A DNA stretch of 56,473 nt from Flavobacterium plurextorum (GCF_002217395.1 NZ_MUHD01000002.1:1-56473), one strand, 5' to 3'; positions 42,777 to 51,503 are shown, counted from the stretch's first letter. Notes: a model not told the origin generated them from the sequence alone. Numbers and translations are program-made.

Positions 42777-43235
42777 ATGAAAAACTCTCTCTTTTTATTC
42801 GTTTTTTTACTGCTAAATGCAATTGGATTTGCGCAGGAAACTGAAGTTAAATTTGATGAAAATTTAGCCAAATCTTTGAATGCAGATGAATATGGAATGA
42901 AAAAATATGTTTTCTGTTTATTGAAATCTGGAACAAACAAAACGGCCTCAAAAGAAGAAACCAAAAAACTTTTTGAAGGTCATATGGCAAATATCAACAA
43001 ACTAGCCAAAGAAGGAAAACTGGTTGCTGCCGGTCCTTTTATGAAAAACGATCGAAATTATCGCGGCATTTATATTTTTAATGTAGAAACTGTTGACGAA
43101 GCAAAAGCTCTTGTTGCGACAGATCCAGCCATAAAAGCCAATTTGCTTGAAGCCGAATTAACACCGTGGTATTCGAGTGCGGCTTTGCAGGAAACGGTAA
43201 AAATACATGAGAAAATTGCCAAGACAAAAATGTAA
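42777..43235 (+). CDS. Exported YciI-family protein
   Basis: A 152-residue protein with a signal peptide (MKNSLFLFVFLLLNAIGFAQ) and a YciI-like ferredoxin-fold domain in the mature part: KYVFCLLKSG at the first strand, then HMANINKLAKEGKLVAAGPF and EAKALVATDPAIKANLLEAELTPWY. YciI proteins are usually cytosolic, so the signal peptide is a notable but recurring variant in Bacteroidota. His in the HMANI helix and Asp in the TDPA motif are the putative active-site residues. Function unknown. Confidence 0.83.
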   Translation: MKNSLFLFVFLLLNAIGFAQETEVKFDENLAKSLNADEYGMKKYVFCLLKSGTNKTASKEETKKLFEGHMANINKLAKEGKLVAAGPFMKNDRNYRGIYIFNVETVDEAKALVATDPAIKANLLEAELTPWYSSAALQETVKIHEKIAKTKM

Positions 43236-43244
43236 TCTCTTTAT

Positions 43245-43820
43245 ATGAAAACAGAAAAAGAAAAAATGATTGCGGGAGAATATTACTTACCAGGAGATCC
43301 TGTTTTAGTAAAAGACCGCCGAAAAGCAAAAATATTATTGCATACATTAAATGTAAAAGAATACCGCTTGACTAAAAAAGCAAAAGAAATTTTAAAAGAA
43401 TTAATTCCTAATTCTGGAAGTAATTTTTATATCGAACCTCCTTTTCATTGCGATTATGGGTACAATATAACTTGCGGTGACAATGTTTATTTTAATGTTA
43501 ATTGTGTTGTTCTTGATAGTTGTCCAGTAAATATTGGATCAAATGTTTTTTTTGCACCAAATGTTCAAATCTACACCGCAACTCATCCGCTTGATGCTGA
43601 ATTGAGAAAATCTTTAGAAAACGCAGAACCAATTTCAATTGGCGACGATTGCTGGATTGGCGGAAATTCCGTTATTTGTCCCGGCGTAACAATTGGCAAA
43701 GGTTGTGTTATTGGTGCAGGATCCGTTGTTACAAAAGATATTCCTGATAATTCTCTTGCCGTTGGAAATCCTGCCAAAGTAATTCGAAAATTAAATCAAG
43801 AACCTCAACAAAAAAACTAA
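43245..43820 (+). CDS. Maltose/galactoside O-acetyltransferase-type hexapeptide-repeat protein
   Basis: A 191-residue left-handed beta-helix acyltransferase. The N-terminal maltose-acetyltransferase helical region (KTEKEKMIAGEYYLPGDPVLVKDRRKAKILLHTLN) is followed by hexapeptide turns (CPVNIGSNVFFAPNVQIYTATHPLD; ISIGDDCWIGGNSVICPGVTIGKGCVIGAGSVV). The catalytic His is in the TATHPLD motif near residue 113. The acceptor is probably a sugar; exact substrate unknown. Its stop overlaps the next start by one base (TAATG), indicating translational coupling. Confidence 0.92.
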   Translation: MKTEKEKMIAGEYYLPGDPVLVKDRRKAKILLHTLNVKEYRLTKKAKEILKELIPNSGSNFYIEPPFHCDYGYNITCGDNVYFNVNCVVLDSCPVNIGSNVFFAPNVQIYTATHPLDAELRKSLENAEPISIGDDCWIGGNSVICPGVTIGKGCVIGAGSVVTKDIPDNSLAVGNPAKVIRKLNQEPQQKN

Positions 43821-44209
43821 TGCTTACCTTAAATAAAATCCATCATATTGCCATTTTATGCTCGGATTATCAAAAATCTAAAATTTTTTATACTGAGATT
43901 TTAGGACTCTCTATTATTAGAGAAATCTATCGTGAAGAACGCCAATCGTACAAACTTGATTTGGCATTAAATGGCATTTATGTAGTAGAGTTATTCTCTT
44001 TTCCAAATCCGCCGCAGCGTCCTTCAAGACCAGAGGCAGTTGGTTTACGACACTTGGCATTTGAAGTAATTAATTTAGAAGAAACTATTGCTTTCTTAAC
44101 TTCAAAAAACATAGAAGCTGAACCTATCAGAATAGATGAAACGACCGAAAAACGTTTTACATTTATTGCTGATCCCGATTTATTACCAATTGAGTTTTAT
44201 GAGAGATAG
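43820..44209 (+). CDS. VOC-superfamily (glyoxalase I-like) protein
   Basis: A 129-residue vicinal-oxygen-chelate protein similar to the YaeR/SMU1112c group. Two beta-alpha-beta-beta-beta units are visible. Metal-ligand candidates are His9 in KIHHIAILC, His75 in LRHLAFEV and the Glu in LPIEFYER at 125-129. Glyoxalase or other metal-dependent chemistry is the family expectation. Overlaps the acetyltransferase gene by one base, last in the DinB operon. Confidence 0.9.
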   Translation: MLTLNKIHHIAILCSDYQKSKIFYTEILGLSIIREIYREERQSYKLDLALNGIYVVELFSFPNPPQRPSRPEAVGLRHLAFEVINLEETIAFLTSKNIEAEPIRIDETTEKRFTFIADPDLLPIEFYER

Positions 44210-44215
44210 AAACTA

Positions 44216-44326
44216 AGTTTCAAAGGTGCAGAGGCTCAAAGGTACAAAGGTTTTTCTCCTTTTTTTATTTTATAGAACAGCTTGAAATAAGAATCTTTGA
44301 ACCTTTGCTGCTTTGAATCTTTGCCC
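44216..44326. repeat. Period-8 AGGNNCAA / CTTTGNNC inverted repeat
   Basis: Left words AGTTTCAA, AGGTGCAG, AGGCTCAA, AGGTACAA (44216-44247) and right words CTTTGAAC, CTTTGCTG, CTTTGAAT, CTTTGCCC (44295-44326) run with exact 8-nt steps and are mutually complementary in form. It fills the gap after the DinB operon. Confidence 0.85.
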
Positions 44327-44474
44327 CTAAACAACCGATATATAAAGAAAAACACACTGAAAGAATTTTCTTATTTATATATATTTTAACACACTATATT
44401 GAAGATTTTCTATTAAAAACCGATTTTGATGCTTAATTTTGTAATCCGCATAAAAAACCTGCGACTTACTTCTG

Positions 44475-45752
44475 ATGAACAAAACGGCGAAAATCAAAAA
44501 AAATCATCAATTTATCAAATTCCGAAAATTAGTTATTGTATCTGTTTTAATTGGCTTTTTATCTGCCTTTTTAGGAATTTCACTTAAAAAAATCACTGAA
44601 TATTACGAAGAAATCTTCTTTCACGAAGTATCGGTTCATCCAATATTCTACATTATTTTTCCAGTTTTCGGATTGTCTGTAATTTATTTCCTGAGACAAT
44701 ATCTCTTTAAGAAAAAAGAAAATAAAGGAATTAAAGAGGTTTTTGAAAGTACAAAAACCAAAAAAAATCTTCCTTCTTATAAAATTCCATCACATTTTAT
44801 AAACGGTTTAATCACTGTTATTTTTGGCGGATCAACAGGAATAGAAGTTTCTACAGTTGTAGCTACTGCAACTATTGGATCTGTTGCTCATGAAAAAGAA
44901 AATGTCTTCCGTCAATATAAAACAGAATTAATTTGTGCGGGTGTTGCTGCTGGAGTTACAGCTCTTTTCAGCAGTCCAATTGCAGGAATCCTGTTTGCTT
45001 TCGAAGTTATTTCAAGAAAAGTAACTCGTGCATTTATTATTTCCAATGTAATTGCTGTTTCAATTGCATTCGGTTTACTTTCGATTTTAAAAGAAGAACC
45101 TCTATTTGCCGTGTCAATTACAACTTGGCATCTAAAAGCAATTCCGTATTTTATTCTTTTAGGAATTTTAGCTGGAATGAATTCTGTGTATTTAACACGA
45201 TGTGTATTGTTCTTCAAATCTCAATTTGGAAAAATAGATACTCATTATTATAAAATCCTTATTGGCTCTGTAGTTTTAAGCATCTCATTATTTGTTTTTC
45301 CACAATTATATGGAGAAGGTTATCATGCTATAAAAGCTATTTTTGGAAACTCGGCCGAAATCCCATTAACCATAACATTAGCTTTAACATTTATTGGTAT
45401 TTTAATTCTTAAACCAATCGTTACCTCAATTACATTGGCTTCTGGCGGAGACGGCGGCGTTTTTGCACCAAGTCTTTTTATTGGTGCCTTTTTAGGATTA
45501 TTACTCGCATCTGTTTTAAATACCTTTTTCAATCTGCATGTAATTCCAGTAAACTTTATGATTATTGGTATGGCAGCAGTATTAAGCGCAAGTATTCATG
45601 CGCCCTTTACGGCAATATTTTTAGTATGCGGTTTAACAAACGATTATACATTGTTTTTACCAATTCTTGTTGTGTGTTTAATTTCTAAATACACTGCAAA
45701 AATGATTTATCCTCATACTGTTTATACTTATGCTCCAAGTTTAACAAAATAG
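44475..45752 (+). CDS. ClC-family chloride channel/transporter, divergent motifs
   Basis: A 425-residue membrane protein of the ClC fold with about ten hydrophobic helices. The third signature GGDGGVFAPSLFIGAFLG is clear (about 322-339). The second signature, normally GREGP, is GIEVSTVVAT here, keeping the gating Glu (the E in GIEVS, about residue 124). The first, normally GSGIP, reads KGIKEVF. Ion selectivity may therefore differ from classical chloride/proton exchangers. A partial -7 element (TAATTTTG, 44434-44441) precedes it. An HPP-family membrane gene follows after 87 nt. Confidence 0.88.
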   Translation: MNKTAKIKKNHQFIKFRKLVIVSVLIGFLSAFLGISLKKITEYYEEIFFHEVSVHPIFYIIFPVFGLSVIYFLRQYLFKKKENKGIKEVFESTKTKKNLPSYKIPSHFINGLITVIFGGSTGIEVSTVVATATIGSVAHEKENVFRQYKTELICAGVAAGVTALFSSPIAGILFAFEVISRKVTRAFIISNVIAVSIAFGLLSILKEEPLFAVSITTWHLKAIPYFILLGILAGMNSVYLTRCVLFFKSQFGKIDTHYYKILIGSVVLSISLFVFPQLYGEGYHAIKAIFGNSAEIPLTITLALTFIGILILKPIVTSITLASGGDGGVFAPSLFIGAFLGLLLASVLNTFFNLHVIPVNFMIIGMAAVLSASIHAPFTAIFLVCGLTNDYTLFLPILVVCLISKYTAKMIYPHTVYTYAPSLTK

Positions 45753-45839
45753 CAATTCAGAAACCAACTCACAAATCTCACAGATTTAAATACTAATCTT
45801 TAACCCTTTCTTAGTAAAATATACAAACATTAAATAATT

Positions 45840-46442
45840 ATGCCCACTCCTAGAATTAAAAGAAGCTATCGCAAAACTCGTTATATTCTTTATAAAGAAA
45901 CTTTAATTGACTACAAAGAACATTTTTGGTCATTTCTCGGATCATTTGTTGGCATTGGTATTTTAGCTTATGTACAATCTATACATTTTACAGGAAATGA
46001 CGCTGTTTATTTAATTGGTTCTTTTGGAGCCTCAAGCGTTTTGGTTTACGGAATTATTCAAAGTCCATTTTCACAGCCAAGAAATTTAGTTGGCGGACAC
46101 GTAATTTCGGCTTTCATAGGCGTTACAGTTCATAAACTAGCACCAGATATTATCTGGATCGCTGCACCTTTGGCAGTTTCACTTGCGATAATTTTTATGC
46201 AGATTACAAAAACTCTGCACCCGCCAGGAGGCGCAACAGCTTTGATTGCTATTATTGGCTCAGATAAAATTAAAGCTTTAGGATATTTTTATGTTGTTTC
46301 GCCGGTTCTTGTGGGAACTCTTATTTTACTTTTGACTGCTCTGCTTTTTAACAATATGACATCAAGCAGAAGTTATCCTAGTCATAGTACCTACCACAAA
46401 CATTATCATAAAATCAAAAAGAGATTAACTGGTAAGTCATAA
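45840..46442 (+). CDS. HPP-family membrane protein
   Basis: A 200-residue inner-membrane protein with four hydrophobic helices. The family motif HPP is present in TKTLHPPGGATALIAIIG near 127-144, with the preceding QSPFSQPRNLVGGHVISAFIGV segment also conserved. HPP proteins are implicated in nitrite transport in cyanobacteria and plants; their role in Bacteroidota is not settled. It stands directly behind the ClC gene and could share its transcript. The His/Tyr/Lys-rich C-terminus (STYHKHYHKIKKRL) is cytosolic and might bind metal. Confidence 0.87.
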   Translation: MPTPRIKRSYRKTRYILYKETLIDYKEHFWSFLGSFVGIGILAYVQSIHFTGNDAVYLIGSFGASSVLVYGIIQSPFSQPRNLVGGHVISAFIGVTVHKLAPDIIWIAAPLAVSLAIIFMQITKTLHPPGGATALIAIIGSDKIKALGYFYVVSPVLVGTLILLLTALLFNNMTSSRSYPSHSTYHKHYHKIKKRLTGKS

Positions 46443-46646
46443 ATGCTCTTGTGAACTTTTCATAACCTTGCAGCTGCTATTTTCGGAATCATTGAAAACT
46501 AAAAGATTCTGAAAATTCAACAAATTCATAAAACACACTAAATCACAGGAAAACAATAGTTTAAAATCTTTTCAACAAATCGTAATTCACAATTCGTATT
46601 TTGTTTTTTATATTTTACCTTTGACCTCTCAATAAAAACAAAGATT

Positions 46647-47186
46647 ATGGTTTATAAATTTAGAGTAATTCTAGACGCCGAAGAAGATATTTTTAGAGAC
46701 ATTGCTATTCTTGAAGAAGATACTCTTGAAGATTTACACAATGCAATCTTCAACGCTTTTGGTTTTGACGGAATGGAAGTAGCTTCGTTCTACACCTGCG
46801 ATGAAACTTGGAATCAAGAAGATGAAATTCCGCTTTTTGATACTGGTGATGTTCCTGGTGAGCAAAGAACTATGAACGATTATCCATTATCTTCTATCTT
46901 AGATAAAGAAAATACCAAAATCATTTATGTTTACGATTTCATTCATATGTGGACTTTCTTAGTTGAATTGGCTGCTATTGAAGAGCAATCTGTTGGAGCT
47001 GTTTATCCAGAAACTTTATTCTCTCACGGAGAAATGCCTGATGATTCTGGCGAGAAAAATTTTGAAGCTGATATGCATGACGATATCTACGGCGAATTTG
47101 AAGATGATTTAGACGAAGACGATCTAGATATGTTTGAAGGCGATGACAGCTTTGAAGATTTTGGATTTGAGGAGAATTGGAATTAG
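46647..47186 (+). CDS. pRiA4b ORF-3-like / IS1096-passenger-type protein
   Basis: A 179-residue acidic protein. The N-terminal part (MVYKFRVILDAEEDIFRDIAILEEDTLEDLHNAIFNAFGFDGMEVASFYTCDETW) matches the family first noted as a passenger gene in IS1096 and plasmid pRiA4b, although it is chromosomally common in Bacteroidota and not a transposase. The C-terminal 50 residues are almost wholly Asp/Glu/Phe (DDLDEDDLDMFEGDDSFEDF). Function unknown. A -7 element TACCTTTG lies at 46616-46623. Confidence 0.83.
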   Translation: MVYKFRVILDAEEDIFRDIAILEEDTLEDLHNAIFNAFGFDGMEVASFYTCDETWNQEDEIPLFDTGDVPGEQRTMNDYPLSSILDKENTKIIYVYDFIHMWTFLVELAAIEEQSVGAVYPETLFSHGEMPDDSGEKNFEADMHDDIYGEFEDDLDEDDLDMFEGDDSFEDFGFEENWN

Positions 47187-47193
47187 ATTTTTG

Positions 47194-47230
47194 AGGTTCT
47201 AAGGTTCTAAGATGCTAAGTTTCTAAGGTT
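47194..47230. repeat. Left 37-bp inverted repeat flanking the four-helix-bundle gene
   Basis: Words AGGTTCTA, AGGTTCTA, AGATGCTA, AGTTTCTA, AGGTT run with an exact 8-nt period. The segment is the reverse complement of 47646-47682 at 33 of 37 positions. Between it and the gene (47232-47284) a second small hairpin (TTAATTTGAAA with TTTCAAATTAA) is present. Confidence 0.88.
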
Positions 47231-47286
47231 TTTAATTTGAAAGTTTTTTCTTATTTTTAATTTTTCAAATTAAAAAAAAATTAAAC

Positions 47287-47646
47287 ATGAGTAATTTTAG
47301 AAACCTACTTATCTGGCAGAAATCAATGGCCTTGACAACCAAAATTTATTCTTCAACAAACAGTTTTCCAAAAGAAGAAATCTTCGGATTAACTTTACAA
47401 ATTAGACGTAGCTCGGTTTCTATCCCTAGTAATATTGCAGAAGGATTTGGCAGAGAAAGCGATAAAGATTTTTTACGCTTTTTAAACATTTCTATTGGGT
47501 CTTTATTCGAAATGCAGACTCAATTAGAGATTGCAAAAAACATTTATTACTTAAAAGAAAACGATTTTAATAACTTATATGAGGACAGTCGCGAAGTAGA
47601 AAGAATGTTAGTTTCTTTTATTAAAAAAATAAAAAGCAGAAACTAA
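47287..47646 (+). CDS. Four-helix-bundle protein (23S rRNA intervening-sequence type)
   Basis: A 119-residue protein with the family's signature regions: FRNLLIWQKSMALTTKIYS at the N-terminus, LTLQIRRSSVSIPSNIAEGFGR at about 38-59 and the FLNISIGSLFEMQTQLEIA helix. Relatives occur in 23S rRNA intervening sequences and as accessory (Avd) proteins of diversity-generating retroelements, where they bind nucleic acid; the role of solitary copies is unknown. Here it stands alone, with no reverse transcriptase, between two 37-bp inverted repeats, the right one overlapping its stop codon. Confidence 0.9.
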   Translation: MSNFRNLLIWQKSMALTTKIYSSTNSFPKEEIFGLTLQIRRSSVSIPSNIAEGFGRESDKDFLRFLNISIGSLFEMQTQLEIAKNIYYLKENDFNNLYEDSREVERMLVSFIKKIKSRN

Positions 47647-47682
47647 ACCTTAGTACCTTAGCATCTTAGAACCTCAGCACCT
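47646..47682. repeat. Right 37-bp inverted repeat flanking the four-helix-bundle gene
   Basis: Starts at the last base of the TAA stop and reads CTTAGTAC, CTTAGCAT, CTTAGAAC, CTCAGCAC in 8-nt steps. It matches the reverse complement of 47194-47230 at 33 of 37 positions. An A-run (47683-47690) leads into the next gene's start at 47691. Confidence 0.88.
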
Positions 47683-47690
47683 AAAAAAAA

Positions 47691-48749
47691 ATGATCAACT
47701 TATTCAACACCCACATCGAGACGCTTTCGATTCACCGCGTAGGGAACAAAAGCCGTAACGAAGCTATTTTTTTATCAGAACAACCATTTAATTTAAATGA
47801 CGAAATTGTGCCTTTGATAAAAGAGTATTTCTTTAAACCTTTTAGAGAAAAGGAAGAAAACTATTATCAGTTTGCGCATGAAGTGGATTTGGATTATAAT
47901 GACATGTTTAAATATGCGACTGAAATTTTTACAAATCCAGCTAATGTTCAGGAGATTTCAAAAAAAATTACGACGCATTTATTTGAGCAGTCTAACCATC
48001 CGCATATTAAAAACGGAGAAGTTTATGTTACGTACTTAACAAACTTAAGTATCGACAATAATGTAGTTGATGCGATCGGAATTTTTAAAAGTGAGTTACA
48101 GGCTGACTTTTTACAATTTGAAGAAAAAGACAGCAATCTTGAAATGATTTTACAACAAGGTATCAACTTGAGTAAACTAGACAAAGGATGTTTGATTTTT
48201 AATTATAAAAAAGAAGAAGGATATAAAATTCTAACTGTAGACAGCAACCGTTATGATGCACGTTATTGGTTAGAGCACTTTTTATCTGTTGATGCTTTTG
48301 AAGATGAAAACTTCATCACTAAAAAGTACTTGAAATTCTGTCAAAACTTTGCAAAAGATGTTGTTTTACCTGCAGAAGACAAAAAAGAAGAAGTTATGTT
48401 CATGAACAGATCTGTGAATTATTTCGCTAAAAACGATCAGTTTGAAGAACAAAATTTCTTGAATGAAGTACTTGATAATCCAGACTTAATTCCTGAATTC
48501 AAAAACTATAAAGTTGATAAAGGAGAAAAATACAGCATTGAAGATGTAACCTCATTCCCAATTGCAAACGCAGCAGTTTCTGACGCTAGAAAATCGATCA
48601 AAAACGTTATTAATCTAGATACACATATCCAGATTAAAATGGATTTCATCAATCCTGAAAGTGCAGAGAAATTTGTTGAAAAAGGCTGGGATGAAGAAAA
48701 ACAAATGTATTACTACTTAGTTTACTTCAATAAAGAAGAAAAAAGCTAA
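47691..48749 (+). CDS. Nucleoid-associated protein (NdpA/YejK-like)
   Basis: A 352-residue protein of the 37-kDa nucleoid-associated family. Diagnostic segments are INLFNTHIETLSIHRVGNKSRNE at the N-terminus, the GEVYVTYLTNL and VDAIGIFKSE strands in the middle, and the C-terminal MDFINPESAEKFVEKGWDEEKQMYYYLVYFNKEE. Family members bind DNA or the nucleoid; detailed function is not established. It follows the four-helix-bundle gene after 45 nt and ends before a good terminator. Confidence 0.88.
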   Translation: MINLFNTHIETLSIHRVGNKSRNEAIFLSEQPFNLNDEIVPLIKEYFFKPFREKEENYYQFAHEVDLDYNDMFKYATEIFTNPANVQEISKKITTHLFEQSNHPHIKNGEVYVTYLTNLSIDNNVVDAIGIFKSELQADFLQFEEKDSNLEMILQQGINLSKLDKGCLIFNYKKEEGYKILTVDSNRYDARYWLEHFLSVDAFEDENFITKKYLKFCQNFAKDVVLPAEDKKEEVMFMNRSVNYFAKNDQFEEQNFLNEVLDNPDLIPEFKNYKVDKGEKYSIEDVTSFPIANAAVSDARKSIKNVINLDTHIQIKMDFINPESAEKFVEKGWDEEKQMYYYLVYFNKEEKS

Positions 48750-48782
48750 GAGTTATTCATTTTCTATTACTTACTTAAAACG

Positions 48783-48822
48783 AAAAACGGCAGTTGCAAT
48801 TTGTAACTGCCGTTTTTTATTG
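48783..48822 (+). terminator. Terminator of the nucleoid-associated gene
   Basis: AAAACGGCAGTT (48784-48795) pairs with AACTGCCGTTTT (48805-48816), followed by a T-rich tail. Confidence 0.9.
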
Positions 48823-48926
48823 GCCGTTTTACGCTATAAAAGATATTCTTTTCAAAACATCAATTAAACTTGATAGTGCTATAAACGAAAGAAATCGCAA
48901 AATGCGAAAGATTCTTAATTTATGCT

Positions 48927-48934
48927 TAATTTTG
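48927..48934 (+). promoter_or_regulatory. -7 element of the GAF-protein gene
   Basis: TAATTTTG matches TAnnTTTG and lies 20 nt before the ATG at 48954. No TTG at the expected distance upstream was found. Confidence 0.5.
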
Positions 48935-48953
48935 TATTTTAAAACCAAAACAG

Positions 48954-51323
48954 ATGGATCGTCTTTTACACAACGAAAGTCCTTTCGAAACGATAATCTC
49001 ATTTCATAAGCTGATTGAATCTTTTGAAGAAATTGCTTTATCCGATGTTGATTATCGATCTAATTATGCCAAAGCCATTTTAAAAGAGGTTGAAGCATAT
49101 CCGGAATTTAGAACCGGAATTCACGACTACTCTATTATTAAAAATAACGAAGGTTTAATCAAAAATCTAGTTGCTGATTTATTTCCAACTGCGCTTACGC
49201 ATAACGAGATAAAAGCAATAACAATTCCTTTTCAAAACGTTTCATTCAATTATACAGAACGTTTCAAGAAAATTTTGAGCAATGCCGGCGATGAATTTTA
49301 TATGGAAATTCGTGATTTTGATGAACATCAATTTTACATCAACAATTGCTGCTTGATTTTAAGCGATTATTACAAACAAAATCTCGATTTCAACAGACCA
49401 TTTTTTTATGATATTCCAGATGAAAATGGCATAGAAAAGCATTATAGAATTTTGTATAATGCCGATTTTATGGAAATTACTCCATCAGAAAAAGCAGTAC
49501 ATTTAACGCAGGATGATATCGATCTTCTTATTGATAATTATAATGATATCGATTTATGGAAATCAAAATTTCCTAAAGGAAGCTGGACTCTTAAAGGATT
49601 TGGTATTGTTTCTTTGTTTGATGCAACAACCGAAAGCGCTATTTCGAACTTAAAAAGTAATTTATTAAAACCCGAAACAACAAGAGTTGCTTCGACAGAA
49701 ATAATTGAAAACATTTTTAAATCGATCTTTAAAATTTCAAATCTAAAAGTTGGTTTTATAATCTATAATCCAGAAGAAGAAAAATTTATAAGACCAATAA
49801 AATTTGACAATCAGCTTACCAGTTTTTTATTAAAATCGGATCAGGAAGTCGATTGTAAAAATGCTTTTTTTGGATGTTCTTTTGAAAATTTATTAGACAA
49901 AAAAGAACCGCTTGTTATTTCTAATGTTAAAAAATTCATTGAAGCTTCTTCAAACAAAAAACTTGGTGAACATTTATTAAAACAAGGAATTCAAAGCTGT
50001 GTTTTTGCTCCGGTTATAAAAGATGGTAATTTATTGGGTGTAGTCGAATTGGTTTCTGAAAATGCAAGAGAACTTAACAGCGTTAACGCAACAAAACTAG
50101 AATTAGTTTTACCGTATTTAACAGATACAATCGATCGCTATAATACCGATATGCAGCATCAGGTTGAAGCTATTATTCAACGTGAGTACACTACAATTCA
50201 CCCAAGCGTTTATTGGAAATTCAAGAAAGAATCTCAAAATTACTTTCAAAATATAAATCATACGAAAGATTATATTTTTAAAGAAATTGTATTTAAAAAT
50301 GTATTTCCGTTATACGGACAAATTGATATAAAAAGTTCATCTGAACATCGAAATGAAACTGTAAAAATAGATCTTCAAAATCAGCTTACAGCACTTTTAG
50401 AAATCTTTGACAATCAAAAGCCGAACTCTAATTTGGTTCTTTTGGAACAAAGAAAATTCGAGTTAGAATCGTTGCGAGACGAATTAGAATTTCCTTTGAA
50501 AGCAGATACAGAACAGCATATTCAACGCTATATCGAAGAAGAAATTCATCCGATATTAAAAAACACAAAAGACAATGCTAAGAATGTAAAATTGGAGGAA
50601 TTGTATTTTGCAACTCTCGATGAAAAAACAGGAATGTTTTATCAGGAAAGAAAGAAGTTTGACAACGCGATGTCGATTATCAACAAAAGATTAGCTTCTG
50701 TTCTAGATAAAAAACAAATCGAGGCACAGCAAATTTATCCACATTATTACGAGCGTTTTAAAACGGACGGAGTAGAACATAATTTATATATTGGAGCTTC
50801 AATTGCACCAACAAAACCATTTGATATAATGTATCTGCATAATTTGCGTTTGTGGCAGCTGCAAACGTTATGCGAAATGGAATTGGCACATCATCAGCTA
50901 AAAGAATCACTGCCATACGAATTAGATGTTACTTCTCTGATTTTAGTATTTAGTTCTCCGCTTTCTATACGTTTTAGAATGGATGAAAAACGTTTTGATG
51001 TTGACGGAACTTATAATGCCAGATATGAAGTTGTTAAAAAACGAATTGACAAATCGAATATTAAAGGAACTAACGAACGTATTACCGAAAAGGAAAAAAT
51101 AACTATTGTGTATTCGCAAAACAGCGAAGAAGCCGAATATTTAAAATATATTAAATACTTACAGCACACTAAAGTTCTTGAACCTGCCATAGAACAATTT
51201 GAGGTCGAAGATCTTCAAGGTGTTTCGGGCTTAAGGGCGATTCGAGTAAAAGTGATTAATAACACGGAGAATCCAGCGGTAAAAAAAATAACCTATCAGG
51301 ATTTATTAGACGAGCTCAACTAA
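48954..51323 (+). CDS. Large GAF-domain protein of unknown function
   Basis: A 789-residue soluble protein. A GAF domain is recognisable at about 245-400, including QEVDCKNAFFGCSFENLLDKKEPLVISNVKKF and KQGIQSCVFAPVIKDGNLLGVVELVSENAREL, the usual GAF core strands. The N-terminal 230 residues (RLLHNESPFETIISFHKLIESFEEIALSDVDYR) and C-terminal 380 residues are unassigned and mainly helical, with a coiled-coil-like central part (LVLLEQRKFELESLRDELEFPLKADTEQHIQRYIEEEIHP). No kinase, cyclase or output domain was recognised, so this is a sensory or scaffold protein without known output. Its stop codon overlaps a terminator hairpin. Confidence 0.78.
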   Translation: MDRLLHNESPFETIISFHKLIESFEEIALSDVDYRSNYAKAILKEVEAYPEFRTGIHDYSIIKNNEGLIKNLVADLFPTALTHNEIKAITIPFQNVSFNYTERFKKILSNAGDEFYMEIRDFDEHQFYINNCCLILSDYYKQNLDFNRPFFYDIPDENGIEKHYRILYNADFMEITPSEKAVHLTQDDIDLLIDNYNDIDLWKSKFPKGSWTLKGFGIVSLFDATTESAISNLKSNLLKPETTRVASTEIIENIFKSIFKISNLKVGFIIYNPEEEKFIRPIKFDNQLTSFLLKSDQEVDCKNAFFGCSFENLLDKKEPLVISNVKKFIEASSNKKLGEHLLKQGIQSCVFAPVIKDGNLLGVVELVSENARELNSVNATKLELVLPYLTDTIDRYNTDMQHQVEAIIQREYTTIHPSVYWKFKKESQNYFQNINHTKDYIFKEIVFKNVFPLYGQIDIKSSSEHRNETVKIDLQNQLTALLEIFDNQKPNSNLVLLEQRKFELESLRDELEFPLKADTEQHIQRYIEEEIHPILKNTKDNAKNVKLEELYFATLDEKTGMFYQERKKFDNAMSIINKRLASVLDKKQIEAQQIYPHYYERFKTDGVEHNLYIGASIAPTKPFDIMYLHNLRLWQLQTLCEMELAHHQLKESLPYELDVTSLILVFSSPLSIRFRMDEKRFDVDGTYNARYEVVKKRIDKSNIKGTNERITEKEKITIVYSQNSEEAEYLKYIKYLQHTKVLEPAIEQFEVEDLQGVSGLRAIRVKVINNTENPAVKKITYQDLLDELN

Positions 51324-51345
51324 ATTAGTTGAGCTTTTTCTTTTA
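51313..51345 (+). terminator. Terminator overlapping the GAF-gene stop codon
   Basis: AGCTCAACTAA (51313-51323) pairs with TTAGTTGAGCT (51325-51335), followed by TTTTCTTTT. The stop TAA (51321-51323) is part of the stem. Confidence 0.88.
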
Positions 51346-51368
51346 CTATATATTGAACGCAGATCAAG

Positions 51369-51471
51369 CGGATTCGCTATCGCGAAAACGCAGATGAACA
51401 AAGATTGAAAAGTTTTTTTTAAATTTTTTCCAAAATTCGCTTTTGTCAGCGTTTTCGCGATAGCGAATCCG
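51369..51471. repeat. Interspersed hairpin with 23-bp perfect arms
   Basis: Positions 51369-51391 (CGGATTCGCTATCGCGAAAA start) and 51449-51471 are exact reverse complements over 23 bp; the word TATCGCGA inside the arm is itself nearly palindromic. The AT-rich loop is 57 bp. It lies between the convergent GAF and HD/Pycsar-type genes. Confidence 0.88.
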
Positions 51472-51503
51472 TAAAATCAGCGTCTAAGCAATATCTACTA
51501 AAA

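Noticed and set aside
46647..47186. Insertion sequence suggested by an IS1096-passenger-type gene
   Set aside because: The family is common on chromosomes, no transposase or terminal inverted repeats surround it, and an ordinary promoter precedes it.
47287..47646. Diversity-generating retroelement based on the Avd-like gene
   Set aside because: No reverse transcriptase, template repeat or variable repeat was seen nearby; the protein matches the broader four-helix-bundle family.
48794..49009. Open frame of 71 codons between the nucleoid-associated and GAF genes
   Set aside because: It begins inside the terminator hairpin and runs into the GAF gene in another frame; no family resemblance.
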